Positions 25,534 to 39,761 are shown, counted from the stretch's first letter. The stretch is 64,000 bases of DNA from Plantago ovata (GCA_028274465.1 CM051456.1:15527745-15591744); one strand, 5' to 3'. Made by a program: numbers and translations. Notes: a model not told the origin generated them from the letters alone.

Positions 25534-25794
25534 TATTATTAATAATTTCCATCAACTAAAAAATGAAACAAGCTTATCGTTTGTGTTGAATCAGCTTTCT
25601 TTTACGCCAACTGTTGAAACAAGCTTACATCATAAACAACTCTATGAAAATTTATCTTAAATATAAATTATTTATATATTTTATATATAAAAACCCTTTA
25701 TTATTTTTCTTACTTTTTAATAAAATAGATTAGGTATATAAACAATTAAGATCAAGATGTCCGGCTCACTTTGAGATTTTCTGCAAAACTTCAG

Positions 25795-27045
25795 GTTTGA
25801 TAGCCAATTGTCGCAAGAGTTAGGTCTATTTTGCAGGGGTACGACAGAAAGTTAGAGAGGCTATTTAGCGGGCCAGCCAACTACAAGAGGGGCGACTGCC
25901 TTTCAATTATTTAGGCATCCCTCTTATATCCAAAAAGTTGTCTATATCGCAATATCGATTAACCTCTTTTAGAAAAGATGATAAGTAAGGTTACACATTG
26001 GACAACTAGATTGTTGAGTTATGGGGGACATGTACAAAGTGTACTCTATGCAGTCCAAAATTATTGGTGCCAAGTTTTTACTTCCCAAAAAAGTGATGTC
26101 AGCGGTGGAGGCTATCTGTAGGAAGTTCTTGTGGACAGGGACTGTTGGAGATAGTAGGAAGTCTATTATTTCTTGGAAGTTGTTTGCAGGCCTAGAAGAG
26201 AAGGTGGTCTGGGTTTGATATACTTACCCAGATGGAACAAGGTCACCTATATCAAACTGCTTTGGGATGTCCAGAATAAGAAGGAAAAATTGTGGGTAAA
26301 ATGGCTTCATGAATTTTATGTGAAGGAGCATGATGTTTCATCAATGCGGGCAAATATACAAGATTCTTACCTGTTTAAGAAGATGATAAAATGTAGAGAT
26401 TTTATGTTGAATTGTGAAAGTTTGGATAGGGTGATGAATGATGATCTTTTCGACAAGCAGCAGGTGTATTTGCTGACTCGTCCAGGTATAAATCATGTCT
26501 CTTGGAAGGAGCTTGTTCTCAATAATAAATCCACCCATAGAGCCAGATTTTGTCTGTGGCTGGCTTTGTGGCAACGCCTAGCTACTAAAGACCGACTGCG
26601 ACGGTTTAACATGGGCATTGATACACAATGTGTATTCTGTCAGCACCAAGCAGAGGACCATGGTCATCTTTTCTTCAACTGTACCTTTACTAGGAGAATA
26701 TGGATTGTAATTAATCGGTGGTTAGGATTTTGGTGCCAAGGATCGACATGGATTGATTGTGTTAATAGCATTTCTAGACAAGGGTAAAAGCCCCAAGAGC
26801 CGATGTTTAAAGATTCTTGTGACGGAGTTAGTCTATACCATTTGGATGGAGAGGAATCTATGGATTTTTCAGAAAGAGGCGGGATGTTTCACAGCTGCTA
26901 AGGCAAATTGTACTCACCGCAATTGCTAGATGCGGAACAAACCCCAAACTCCGATCTTTCTGTGATTCACTATCCTCCCAAATGTATAGCTTTTTGGATT
27001 GTTTAGATCTTTCTGTTAGGTTGTTATAGTTTTGATGTGATTGAG
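25795..27045 (+). pseudogene. L1-type LINE reverse transcriptase C-terminal fragment
   Basis: Several frames joined by shifts read LPFNYLGIPLISKKLS, the usual end of plant LINE reverse transcriptase. The zinc-knuckle zf-RVT region follows (SWKELVLNNKSTHRARFC, CVFCQHQAEDHGHLFFNC), then TELVYTIWMERN in another frame. Stops and at least three frameshifts make it non-functional. The 5' part, including the catalytic reverse transcriptase core, is absent. A related sequence runs off the right edge of the window on the opposite strand. Confidence 0.85.
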
Positions 27046-27214
27046 GTTTTGTCAGCTATATTTAGTTTTGAGATGATGGGCGTTTTTGCCAGTGGAATAA
27101 AAGTTATCTTTGTCCCCCAAGATGTCAAGCTCAATTTCAATAAGTTTAGCCTTAAATCTACATCTCGTCTCCACTATGGATTTTGAGATGATGGCTAGGT
27201 TCCACCGCTCAAAT

Positions 27215-27680
27215 TGGACCCTGTTACCAAATACAAAAATATTGGACTTCCTAAGCTGGAATTGATTTGGACCTTGGTGGTGATCAATTTCCCATCTCAG
27301 TATCCCCACTCTCACATAGGGCTTCCACTAACAAAAATTGGACCTAATTACGAGACACAAAAATATTAGAATATTGGGCTTCCTAATCTTCAATTGATTT
27401 GGGCCTTGGTGGTCTCACTCTCACATAGGCTTCAACGTACGAATTTGGACCCAATTATCAGATACAAAAATATTGGGCTTCCTAAGTTTTGAGGGTTTCC
27501 TAATAAGTTTTGATTGATTTGGGCCTCGGTGGTCTCGTTCATGTAGGTTTCCACGGACCAAATTGACCCGATTACCAGATAAAAAAATATTGGGCTTCCT
27601 ACGCTGATACAATACTATTGGGCTTTCTAAGTTTCGAGGGTTTTCTAAGCTTCAATTGATTTGGGCCTCGGTGTTCACTC
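27215..27680. repeat. About 115-bp tandem repeat, four degenerate units
   Basis: The segment ACAAAAATATTGGGCTTCCT recurs near 27229, 27346, 27453 and 27569, each followed by GATTTGGGCCTYGGTG. Open frames here are by-products of the array. Confidence 0.75.
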
Positions 27681-28899
27681 GCACAAACATTAGTCATACA
27701 ACACAATTTATTTCTCTACCAGTGATCGAATCATGCACATCTCTTTCCCCACTCTAATTTCATACCATTGCACAACCAATTCATTGGAAATCGAGAAATT
27801 AAATAGGAAAATAGGAAGGAAAAGCTGCAAACGAAAATATGTCAATTAAACTAGTTAGCCATGGATTTTAATTATGTGGTGCTTTACTTTTGGTGTTTCT
27901 TTTTCATCAATCTTTGCTATATGTTTTTCATCAATCCTTGCTATATGCAACTTTATTGCTAATCTTCATTTATAAGGAAAAACAAGATAAAGACCAATTG
28001 TGAAGAATTCAATACTACTCGGATGAATGAAATATATTGAAATATGGAGTACTATAAGTTGTCACGGCGGGATGAATTCAATAAAGCTTATTCCCTCAGC
28101 ATTCCCCCTCACTTGATAAAATATGTTGAATTTTGAATTATGAATGAACACTCTGCCCCTATTATACAACTTTGAAGGTCCTTCCTCCAATATTGCTAGG
28201 CTACAATCTCTAGATAATTCTACTCTATTAGTTCTTAATATATTTTAGAGGTTTACATAATTGTCCATAACTTTCTAGAGTTGTAAGACAAAATACTTCA
28301 ATGTCTAAACAATGAATTATTAAATGAAAACGAAGGAACAATTTGCGCATGTAGGAACAATTTTGCAGGAAATTTATTTCAATCACCTCAGACTTTTCTA
28401 TTAGTTTTCAGTATGTTTCTCATTCAATCTTGTAATAAATTTGCGCATTCACTAGGGCATGACTTCGTAGGTGATTGTGAAGGATCTACTGATCCTCAGT
28501 GTAAACCCATACGTTTTGTCTTCGTGATTTCATCAATATATGATCTTGATCTTGATTCTAAAAAGAAAAAAAAAAATTGAAGACAAGGCGGAGAAACACA
28601 GGTTTTTTGTGCAAATTCTTTTCTCGCTCAATTCACCCGTTCCCAGAGCACTAGCAGATTCAAATAACCGTAGTCAGATACTCAGATAGATTCGTTCATC
28701 AAAATCATTCTCCCCTTTCCAACTCTCTTTCTCTTGTAGCTTGTGGTTTCTTGATTGTACCTAGGGTTCAACTTGAGTCATAGATTCAGAATTGTTCCTT
28801 CTTCGTTGTTATTGTTAACTGAAAAACAGACTCGGTGAACTCCTAATGTATAGTATAAGAAAGTGACTCATTGCCATTGTTTCTTGATTCATAGGCTAA
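27681..28899. other. Intergenic, no gene recognised
   Basis: It includes a possible retroelement tail near 28520-28580 (GATCTTGATCTTGATT followed by an A run) and the 3' flank of ALMT-1. Nothing else is supported. Confidence 0.4.
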
Positions 28900-30752
28900 T
28901 CACTCTATAGCAATACTAAAACTATGTGATTCCTCAATACTTGGAGTTCTTTTCATTTTCTCTAGCACTTCTTTCTGATTAATCTTCGTAAGATCAGGAC
29001 TCTTGAACTTCGACAACGTTGCAAGTTCATGTACAGCATCTGTAATCTTGACAGTGCAAGAGACCACTTCGATCAGCAACGAAGCAACTGTGACTGCTGG
29101 GATTACTTCCAGGAGGTTGGTTTCAGGCCATAAGCCCGCTTTGAGCGAATATTTTAGCTTCTTAGCAGCAGACTTTGCGTTCAATAGATGAGGATCGGCA
29201 GATAACGAGCAGGTCATTGTTTGGATGCCTAATGCTAGCTCTCTCAATGCAAGGCTACACTCTGAGCTCATTTTCGTGCATGATTCTTGAATCTTTGCTC
29301 GAATTTCAACTGGTGTCTGCATTTTTAGACAAGAAAATGCTACTTAATAAGCTTGATACATGGCGTAGAATTTGTTAGTAATTGATTTATTGATCAGAGG
29401 ACTAGTTTACCTGCATATCAGAGTTCAAATAGGCGTTCAACGCGTCAATTCTGGCTGCACATTCTCTTGTAAGGGATCCGATCTTAAGATACTGATCCCA
29501 AGGGTGACGGTATCTAAATTTTCCGTGCCTAGGCTCCCATCTCGCGAAATTAACCTGCACGACAAGAAATTCAACTAGGTTCAGAAAATGTTTCAAGTAC
29601 TCATAAATGTTAAATGCCTTGATCTTGATAACTCAGTACTCACCAATGAATCCTCAATGCCTTTGCCATTCAAAACAGTTTTATATCCTCCCATCGACGA
29701 TTTCTTTTCTTGTTTTTTATCGTTTGGCAACTTGAAATACTCGTCTCCAAAACCTGATGATGAGATGAAGATTTACATAAACCATTCAAGAATCAAGATC
29801 CATACTAAAAATAAAAGAAAAACAAAAACACCAAGATTCTATCAAGTGTTTCAAATAAATGTCTTACCTTCCATGAAAACACTAAGCTTTTCGATGTTGG
29901 CTGCCATGAGCTTGTGAAGATCTGTTCCAGCCCAAACAGGGAATATTAACACACAGATCAAAAATGTCACTGCACCACCAATGAGCACTGTGGTCAGTCT
30001 CTTATATGCCATAGCCAGAACCTCTTCTTCGCGATATCCTGATACGGATATGAGGCTGAATGTGAGGATGAATATGAGTAGTCCATAATCATATCTTGCC
30101 TTCAGCTTAGGATAGAATCTGGTATATGTCACCAATGAAGCTGCACCATACCAAAGCCAACACCAATCAATCATTGAATTCCATTTTTTGGATAAAAATA
30201 AGAGTGCATGAAAATGATTTAACTTGACTTTAGTAATGTTAATTTGTTTACCTATTACAAAGACAGCACAACCAAGTATGATTCCTTCTGCTTTCTCCCC
30301 TGCAAAATTTGCCAACCTATGTGCTGCAACACCTAATCCTCCTCCTAGTAACGTTGCAATCGCCCTGTTTACGCCTTTTCCAAGCGTTGCTCCTGAAAAA
30401 ATCATATATAGTACAATAAATTAACTCTCCATGATTGCTCCAAATGCAAGAAACATAATAATGAACGCTTTAGCAGGAAATGTAACATACCAACAGAGAA
30501 TTCGAAAACGACAACAACTGTCATGACAGCCCACATTGCAGAAACACCAAAACCAGCTTCATACAAGAAATCAAAGTAGTAGAACAAGGACACCAAAGTT
30601 ATGGCTAATCCAACTTTAACCGAGTGAATGATTCGTCTCGGATCTTCCTTCCCAAGTTTCATGAACTCCACTGCAACACCTTTTATCTTTTCAACTTGGC
30701 CTTTTAGCCAACTCTTCACTCCATTTCCACTTTCTTGATTCTCTGATGCCAT
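28900..30752 (-). CDS. ALMT: Aluminium-activated malate transporter family anion channel, ALMT-1
   Basis: Six exons (30491-30752, 30252-30392, 29868-30140, 29644-29753, 29411-29554, 28900-29316) with GT-AG borders and consistent phases give 448 aa. The N-terminal half holds about six membrane segments, including [20 protein letters not shown], the family motif [20 protein letters not shown] and the pair around [20 protein letters not shown]. The cytosolic C-terminal half carries the conserved [14 protein letters not shown] motif and helices. Family members conduct malate and other anions across the plasma or vacuolar membrane; substrate and membrane here cannot be told. Position between the CLV3-like and LHW-like genes points to orthology with Arabidopsis ALMT7 (At2g27240). 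Confidence 0.92.
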
Positions 30753-30879
30753 ATTTCTCCAGAGCTTGAAACTCTTGTATGAAAATGAATGAAGGTTTAA
30801 TTATAGACCAAGTTATAGAGAGACTTGGAACTGTTTGTTGATTGAGATCTTCTTATGAAATGTTGGGTTAACTAGTGTG

Positions 30880-30885
30880 TATATA
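30880..30885 (-). promoter_or_regulatory. Likely TATA box of ALMT-1
   Basis: TATATA lies 127 bp upstream of the start codon, the same arrangement as in ALMT-2 and ALMT-3. Confidence 0.4.
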
Positions 30886-32787
30886 GAAATGGTTTGAAGG
30901 TAAAAGTGTAAAACGAGACGTGGGAAATTGAAAGTAGTATCAAGACAAGAAATGATGATAAGTGGAAGCTTCGGTTCACACGTAAATTAGTTGCAAAACA
31001 CAAGTGAAGAGTGTCAAAAAGGTTGGTGAGTTTTTTTTTTAATGAATGAGTTTAAATGTAGTCCATGGATTTTGATTTTTTGACAGCAGTGGTTCACCTG
31101 AATATAGTTGGCACGAATACTAACACGTTACGGTACTTAAAATTTATGTGTGTGTACAATATATTTTTGAGAAGTAATTTAAATAAATTGTGATAAGATT
31201 CTTTTTTTTTGTGTTGGCGGTGACACCTAATAATTCTTTATGGCCAAATTATATAATGTAAGACAGCTCATGATGTGCTTAATTGTTACCATATTTGTTG
31301 GGTGTGATTAGTAAGAGTGGCTTGGTGGATATTTTGTTACTTCTTACCATAAGTAATGGTTGCGGGTCCGATGCAAATTAAAATGAAATGCAAATCGGGC
31401 GTAAGAATTTGTTATTATCGTTTGAAAGTTTAAAAATTAATTATTTTCGATGCAGTTCAATTAAAATGTATTCAATTCAGTTTAAATTCGTTCAGTCCAG
31501 TTTAAATTCGTTCAGTTTAATTGAACTTAGATACATTCATTTGTGAACATATAAGTTCAACGTATTAGCAACAGTTTTAGTTAGGAGTCCGTGTTAGTTG
31601 TTACTTACTTTTCATAGTACTTTAATTAGAAATAAAGTGAAACAAATTAGGATAGAAAGCGAAACACGTTTTCTGAAACAATTTCTTTGTTTATTACTTA
31701 CACTCCGATCCGCAAATTTTTGGGGTAGATAAGTAAATAATTTTTGTACGAACATAGATTTTGGGCAAATCTAATTTAATTCAATATATAGATCTATTCA
31801 ATATTTGTGTGCCAAAGATTCTATATAAGTGTTGAATCGATGTCACTCGAAAATCAAGGTTCTTGAATTACTATTACCATTTACTTCAATATTACAGTAA
31901 AATAGTACTACAGTACAAATATTGAAGTAAATGATTTACACTCTAAAATAACCAAGTTTGAATTCATCATTGACGAGATTAATTGCGTCCTGTATTATTG
32001 TCTACACATGCAATGTTGAATATGGATTATGATTATCTTGGATGCAAAGTGCAAACAAAATTATTGGAAACATTGTTATAGGAATAATTATATGGACATT
32101 AATACAATTTAACAATTAATTACTCTAACAAATTAGCCTCTATTTGATCCAATTATAAAAAAAAAAAACTAAACTGAATTAAGTTTATTTATATTCTATC
32201 TAATTGAATTAATTTGAATGTTTTTTAAATTGAATGAAAACAAATCGCATTTAAACTCAACATGTAGAAGTTTCTGAATTTTGTGCAGCACTGAAGTCCC
32301 TTGGCCATTATTGATGCATAAACCATAGTAACAACTTATCTTTTCGGTGCCAAATAATTGGAAATTTGATAATAAACAAATACACAGTACTACTCCAAAT
32401 AATCTACACTAAATATACACATTTTTGGACTAATAATTGAAATTCCTTGTTGGGTCCAGGAAAGAATCACTAGCCTCCTGATCCGGATTTACCTCATGTT
32501 TTCTATATATATTTTTTAAATAAATACATAGTATATATAAATGTTTTTTTGTTCTTTAGGAGAGGGCGGGGAAGAGTGGTGTCACATGACTAATGGAACA
32601 CTTACCTTTCGACCTTGGTTATACCCCTATATTTCTACTTTTTTAAAATTATCTATGCATTACTTTTAGCTTTCTTTCATTAATAAACATGCTATGTTTT
32701 ACTACATTTTTCTAAACTTCATCTTAAAATTAAATCTAATAATTAATTTCTGAGAAATTAACCAGAGGGAGCTAGTAATACAAAGTA
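30886..32787. other. Intergenic between ALMT-1 promoter and MITE
   Basis: AT-rich DNA with short repeats (CAGTTTAAATTCGTTCAGT twice near 31490). A short perfect hairpin pairs CATTTACTTCAATATT with its complement near 31878-31933. No gene seen. Confidence 0.45.
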
Positions 32788-33085
32788 CTCCCTCCTGAAT
32801 ACAATATAAGGTGTTTTAGTTATTTTACCATTTGCAAAATATAAGATGTTTGAAGTTGGTGTCATGTAATTGTGTGTTTTTTACAACTTTTTATGCACTC
32901 AACCCCATTTTTTAATATTTTGTCTACAAAAGCTATGCAAGGTTCTCATCTCTCCTCGGTCATTTATTTTTACAAGATACCAACATGTTTTTTTGCAACC
33001 TTTTCAACAACAAAATTGATGAAGATCACAATTTCTTAATATATGTGAAAATGCTAAAACATCTTATATTGTATTTAGGAGAGAG
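32788..33085. mobile_element. Stowaway-like MITE, 298 bp
   Basis: Ends CTCCCTCCTGAATACAATAT and ATATTGTATTTAGGAGAGAG are inverted and flanked by TA. Subterminal AAGGTGTTTTAG pairs with CTAAAACATCTT. No coding capacity. Confidence 0.85.
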
Positions 33086-35700
33086 TATTTAATTCTCTAG
33101 AGATTGAAGATTCGGGTGTATATTTATGAGTAGTCTAATTCTAATTATATTATTACATGTACATCATCAATCACTGTCTAAGGCATTGACCTCCAAGAAA
33201 TGAAAAGATGCAGATCACTTTCGCAAGTATATACACATCATGAAACTGAACGGTGTAAATTGGTGTTAGCGTTCTTATTATATTTGATACGAGTGTTGCT
33301 GTAACCACCCGTACCTTATAAAATATGATGGTATAGTAGTTGAGCTCGACACAAAATTTGGAACAATTACGGCAATAGATAGTGATGAATTTAGAAAGGT
33401 GGTTAGTTGAGTCGTTAGCGTACGTATTCACATGTAAGTGGTGGTTAATACGGGAGGAGATACTCGCAAAGGATTAGTTTTTTCCGACCAGCATTTTGGT
33501 CAGTCAAGTCGGGGTTTTATTCCATCGGGGTTTCTCCCGAACTGAACGTGGCTAATTTGGATTCGTGGTTAATTTGCATCTACTAGGAAGTTTGCAAGAA
33601 TTAGGTTTAATTTCACTTTGGAAATATTTGTGGATAAGTGTGGGTGTTCATCATTATTATCCGTAACATATATATTAGGGCAAGAACCTTATCCACGGAG
33701 ATAAAGTCGATTAGATTTAGAATTTTCTTTTCAACTTTTGTTCAGCTTAGAACTCTAAATAGTCATTATTGCGTCAGATTCACAAGTATATATAAGCTCA
33801 TAATAAGAAGTCTTTTTATTTACGTTTTGATTAATGAATAAAGTTAATGCTGATTTCTTCTCTCTCATGGTGATTTCTTCTTCTTTTTTCTGACGTGCTT
33901 ACTTCTCCATCTTACGCTCAATTCATCTCTTCTGCACCATCCATGTCCGCAGCACGTTTCTTTAGGCTTTCTGAAGATCCCGGCGTATTCAATATTTCCA
34001 AAGATGTTTAAATATGACCAATTTGCTAACTATAAATTTGAAAAGACTAAGGTGAAGTTACCCTACATCTTACAAATAAGGCCCGACCAAGTGAGGAGTC
34101 CGACACCCATCACTATGGTACGACCAAATAATATGGCAAGGCCAAAAGATATGGCAGGACGTAGAGTCCGAGTAACCAAGGGTTTTTTTTTTTTTTTTTT
34201 TAAACGGTTAAAATTTTCATTAATTAATAAGAAATGCTCGAGAAGAGTTACAGGAAACAAAATACAAACCAATAGCCCAAATGACAGACTTATGTGTCAG
34301 CTTCACTAGCTAGTTAGGACGGACACACTTAACATTCTTACATAGGACCAGACAAGGTATTGGGCAGTCAAGGTAAACTAGACCTTAAGCCCGATCCAGT
34401 TGCAAAGACCAAAGTCCTTATTATTACCGGTAGAGATTGGGCACGAATTAACAAGGACAAAGTAAATCAGACCCCGTGGTCGGGTGCTTTGGTCCGGCCT
34501 GTCATTCACGAAACATTCAAAAGGTTCATTAAGGCAGCGAATCGATTAAGATACTCTTACTTAGGCTATTTGTGGACGTGGGACAAGCCCAATAAATGGA
34601 TATTGAGCCTACTTCACTTATGTGGCTCATTTCCAACTGTACACTTGTCATAATCTAAAAAATGAAAATTACTTTTTTAAAAAAAAATATAATTATGCAC
34701 GTCACCCCTTGCAAATATAGAGTCATTATTACATAATATTATACATTTCATACTACGGCATCTTCCAACCCTCTATGCATAAATTCCTTGTCAATACGAC
34801 CTCTAAGCTCATAACTAGCCCCCCCCCCCCCCCACCCCCCCAACCACCCTCGTTGACAGGTCCTCGCAAAGAATGGGAGGAACTTTAATTGTAAGGAAGC
34901 CTTTATACCCAAACTTGAACGAACGACTTCTACGATATACGAATTCACCCATCAGCGCAAAACGATTATAAGTGTAGTGTAGAAGAAAAGTAACAAAAGT
35001 TGCGTATCTCATGTGTAAATATATAGTATGTTACATATAGTACATATTAAAAGTCTTTGGAGTTGTTATCATTAATACTTAATGAACTTGATACTCACTC
35101 CGACTAAAATATGATATGCCCTCTAAATTACTCATTTTTATTTTAAATTTAAATTGTTTACATATATATATTATCTTTTCATTCCTTTCAATCAATATTT
35201 ATATTGCTTTGTCTTTTAGCGAACCTTATTTTTACTACTGTCGGTATTCCCATTAAACTAGACACCATATATATTAAATATATAAACTTTCTAAACATTG
35301 ATATAAAAGTATATGTAAAAAATGTGAAATAAATGGAAGGGGTAACTCTTAGAACCTGTAAAATGCATAAATGGTTTAACGCACTTGAGTTTTGGGGAGT
35401 TGGCGCAATTTTTATAATTTAGTAAGTTTTGGGACATGCGGTTTATCCTAATATAATAACGTTAGCAGTTAAGTGTATAGTAGATCATGAGTTCATTGGT
35501 ACTGATAAGTGATAAGTCACGTTCACTGATCACTTTCTCTGTATTTATCTTTTACCAAAACTCTCATTGTAATAATATAGTGAGGTGCTACTTCGTCTAC
35601 GACGACTTGACGAGGACATGTGCAGAAAAGATAGAGAGTCATGCTTTTCTTGGCCAAACTCAAACTCACGGTTCACAATCCAAAAAGAGACTTTAGGCCA
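33086..35700. other. Intergenic with a LINE 3' end and homopolymer runs
   Basis: A T19 run at 34183-34201 followed by AAACGGTTAAAATTTTC reads on the - strand as a LINE-type 3' end with poly-A (to about 34310). A run of 15 C, one A, then 7 C lies at 34819-34841. Open frames near 34004-34653 have no recognisable domain. No host gene supported. Confidence 0.45.
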
Positions 35701-35702
35701 TA

Positions 35703-36097
35703 CTCCCTATCTCCCGCTACAAATTACTCATTTTGACTTCTTTTTTTCAGTCAAAGGTCCCCCATGCTTCCCCGGCATGCTTACCGAAGAAACGAAAGGC
35801 AGGACCCGGGTCCAGAGCAAGTGGAGTTGGGGCGCCCTCGGTACGTGCAATCTGTAACCAAGGGAATCCTTTTTGGATTTTCGGTCAACAGCTTTCAATT
35901 TTGACTCTCAATTACTCTTAAACTATGATGATAAAATATTTGATAAAACTATATTATGAAACCTTAAGTTCGATATTTTCATAATATAATTTTGTTAAAT
36001 ATTTTACCATTATAGTTTAACAGTAATCGGGAGTCAAAGTTGAAAGTTGTTGACCGAAAAAAGTCAAACTGGGTAAATTGTAGCGGGACAGAGCGAG
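35703..36097. mobile_element. MITE, family of 8956-9429, with insert
   Basis: Ends CTCCCTATCTCCCGCTAC and GTAGCGGGACAGAGCGAG are inverted and flanked by TA. TTTGACTTC and TTGACCGAAAAAAGTCAAAC subterminal motifs also pair. About 150 bp of GC-richer, unrelated sequence (about 35757-35885) interrupts the left arm. Confidence 0.8.
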
Positions 36098-36330
36098 TAT
36101 TAATTTTCAAAGCCCTGGGTCAATCATGCGAATTCAGGCGTGCAATTTGGCCGAACTCGAGAGTTTCGTTTTCTTTTGCTCAATATCTAATCAACATTGA
36201 ACAAAGATGTAAATTTACCATATTTAATGCATGTATATTATATTAAATGCTTCGGGTTATTGTAAATCCATTATAAGAAGCAGAATGATCAGATATTTAG
36301 TGCCTTTTTGCAAATTGCATATGGTACAGA

Positions 36331-38234
36331 TTACTCCACTACAATACTAAAACAGTGAGATAACTCGACACTTGCAGTAGTTCTAGACATACTTCTTGAC
36401 ATTTTGTCCGGATGCTCCTTTTCATTTGGATTCAATGCAGCAGGAGCCTTGAATTTTGACAACGATGCAAGCTCATCTACCGCCTCTGCAATCTTCTCGG
36501 TGCAAGACACTACTTCAATAAGTAACGAAGCAACTGTCATAGCCGGTGTTGCATCGAAGATGTTCACATCAGGCCACAAGATCTTGAGTGAAGATTTTAG
36601 CTGCTTAGCTGCTGTTTCTGCATTGACGATATGAACATCCGCTGACAACGAAATAGTAAATTTGTGAATGCTTGTTGCTAGCTCATGTAAAGCAACACTG
36701 CATTCTAGACTCATTTTGGTGCATGTTTCTTGAATCCTTTCTCGAATTTCTATTGGTGTCTGCAATTGTAACATAAATCGTCTTTATCAGCTAAGATTCC
36801 ATCGGAAGTAATTCTACAACGATCAAATCTTATATCAAGATTAATTAGGACTACATAGTTTACCTGAACATCTGAGTTTAGATAAGCGTTCAACGCATCA
36901 ATCCTTCCTGCGCATTCTCTTGTAAGTGATCCAATCTTGAGATACTGGTCCCAAGGATGGCGGTACCTAAACTTCCCATGCCTAGGCTCCCATTTCGCGA
37001 AATTAACCTAGAGTACACATTGATCAGGCCAAACAAATAGGTTAAAAACAATACTTGCCACTTGCCAGTAGGCCTTCTTAAAGAGGAAAAAGCTTACCAA
37101 GAAATCCTCAATGCCTTTGGCATTCAGAACTGTTTTATAGCCCTTCATTGACGCTTTCTTCACGTGTTCTGCATCTTCTGGTGACTTGAAGTATTCATGT
37201 CCGAAACCTGGCACGATTTCATCCACAATCACATGAGCATCTAAACCATTGAACATTCCCTGAGAGCATGTCATTGTATAATTATATCTACCTTCCAAGA
37301 AAATGGCAAGCTTTTCGATGTTAGCTGCGATGAGCTTATGAAGATCTGCTCCAGCCCAGACAGGGCATATGATTATGCAAACTAAAATTGTAACTGCACC
37401 ACCTATGAGCACTGTGGTCAGTCTCTTGTATGCCATTTGTATAACCTGATCCTCACGGTAGCCTGATACGCATATCAAACTGAACGTGAGGATGAAAATC
37501 AGAATCCCGTAATCATATCTTGCCTTCAGCTTCGGATAAAACCGAGTATATGTGGCCATAGAAGCTGCAAAGCAACAAAATCAACCATCAGACTACTATA
37601 TATAAAACCTAGTACATTATATTTTGATTATATCCATTAGGCCAGTGGTTTGTTGCTTAACAAGTAACACATTTCCGACTAGCACAGTCGACTTTCAACA
37701 GAGCTTTGTTACTTACATATTATGAGAACAGATAGGCCAAGTATGATACTGTCTGCTTTGTTCCCTGCAAAGTTTGCCACTCTATGTACTCCAACACCTA
37801 ACCCTCCGCCTAACAATGTTGCAAGTGCTCTATTTACGCCTCTCCCAAGCGTTGCTCCTAAAAGTTAGATTAACAAGAATAGATTCATGATCCAAATTCA
37901 AGAACAGAAGTATTTGACCACCTTAGTTGTTTGTTACATGTAAAGCAAAAAAACAGAACTTACCCACAGAGAAGTCGAAAACAACCACAACCGTTATGAC
38001 AGCCCACATTGCAGCAACACCAAAGCCTTGGAACAAGAAATCGAAGTAATAGAACAAAGAGACGAGCGTTATGGCTAATCCGACTTTGAAAGAGTGAACG
38101 ATTCGTCTTGGATCTTCGACTCCAAGTTCCTTCAAATCATTCACAGCAAGTTTGATTGGAGTTACAAGTAAGCCCTTTAGCCAATTCTTAAAGCCTAATG
38201 TAGCACTATCATTTTCTTGATCTTGTGATGCCAT
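36331..38234 (-). CDS. ALMT: Aluminium-activated malate transporter family anion channel, ALMT-2
   Basis: Six exons (37964-38234, 37717-37857, 37292-37564, 37098-37207, 36864-37007, 36331-36759) give 455 aa with exon sizes 2-5 identical to ALMT-1. It has the family motif VITVVVVFDFSVGATLGRG, with D where ALMT-1 has E, the [14 protein letters not shown] motif, and a membrane region ending PVWAGADLHKL. The C-terminal exon has NPNEKEHPDKMSRSMSRTTA, a basic Ser/Arg stretch that might be a regulatory tail. ALMT-3, 1.5 kb away, is its closest relative in the window, down to intron and promoter sequence. No disrupting changes were found. Confidence 0.92.
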
Positions 38235-38336
38235 TTCACTCTAGAGCTGATAATTTGAGAATGAAGTTGTACCAAATGTTAATTAGTTACTTTGGATTTT
38301 CTTGGTTGAGTTTATGAAGTGTAGTGTAGTATACTG

Positions 38337-38352
38337 TATATATATATATATA
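38337..38352 (-). promoter_or_regulatory. TATA-rich core promoter of ALMT-2
   Basis: A TATATATA run about 103 bp upstream of the start codon is preceded on the - strand by CTCCC, as in ALMT-3. Confidence 0.45.
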
Positions 38353-39761
38353 GGGAGTTGAGTTAGGTGAAACGCGGGAACAGAAGCTTCACCATGGGAA
38401 ATTCCAAGTCGAAAAGTTAATTTTACCACCAAAACTTCATAAATATTTATTGATTAATTTCTTCTATCCCAAATGTTCGATCCGATCACAGAATGGGATC
38501 AAAATACCAAACATAATTAGCAAAAACAACCTTACAACAAGAATGGACAAAAACCTGGGAATTGTCATCTTCTTCTTTACAACGAGTCTCTTAATTTCAG
38601 GTTACCTATTGGTGGATCATTTTTATTAACAAGTAAATAAATTAAATTTCTCTTACTCCACTTATCTGCACTTTTAATTCCTCACCATCCACTGGAAAAT
38701 ATTTTCTGAACAAGTTAGATTTGTTGCATGTTGCAAAATATTAATTTTTTTGTAAAGCACATTTAGAAAAAACTATAAATAATTATAGTGCTCTACAAAC
38801 TTATTGAAAATCTGGCGTTTACTCATTTGTTTTGCTCAAGCGTACTTGTATTTCTACGTTATAAATTTCAGTTTGTATTTATCCTCTTGCAAATTTGCTT
38901 CTGCGAATATATACTCTTCTTGTTTGGTAATCATCATTGAGCAATTAAATATTACTTATTACTACTCGTGCATGCATGTTTATCGAACATATATAAATTT
39001 ATAATGATACAAATTAAATTTTGACCAAGTAATCACCCTTCCACATTTCTGCTAAAATACCGATTAACAACCCCCACTCCCCTGGCGCGCATATTCTTTT
39101 AATAGATAGGGTAAACCTTCGAATTTCTTAAAGAAGTGCAAGTTAGCCTATTATATTTCTCAAAAACATCCAAACTCTTGGTGTTCTACCCTGCCAAAGG
39201 CCTTTCCTGTCAACACATGTTGATGTTGATTGTGTTCTATCCTGATCCAATCTATTTCTCTATAGCGATGGCAACTTAAACGGCGTAATATGATCGTTTA
39301 TTAGTTATCACGTTCTAGACGGTTTCTCAACCAGAACGATTCGTCACGATTCGTTGAGTACTCAGTTAAATGGTTTTGGGTAAGTTAAAATATACAAATG
39401 CATTCATCATTCCATTGGTTGACTTATTTATTATGAAAGGACATATGGATGCATGATTGTTATTGGAGATCAATAAGAAGAACAGAGTAATAGTACATAA
39501 GGTACATATTAGGGTTTCAGGCTCCATTCTTATCATCAAGAATTCTGGATCCTTCTGAGTGTTACTAGCAAGATAATAATGGCGTCTTAATCTCGGTGCG
39601 GAGTAGAGTAGAAACCCCAATGTAATTTTGTTTTCACAGTAGGTTTAGGGCTACATATCAGACTATAAAATAGCTATGCTGCGGCTCTGTTTTCTGTAAT
39701 CATTGTAGAATCAGGTATTTATTAATGGCTGCAGTAAATTGAAAATTCCATATGGTTAAGA
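38353..39761. other. Intergenic between ALMT-3 stop and ALMT-2 promoter
   Basis: No gene or clear transposon. Sequence just upstream of ALMT-2 resembles that upstream of ALMT-3. Confidence 0.45.

Noticed and set aside
34360-34653. 97-codon frame on the + strand
   Set aside because: No recognisable domain, no splice or promoter context, and surrounded by repeat debris; not reported as a gene.
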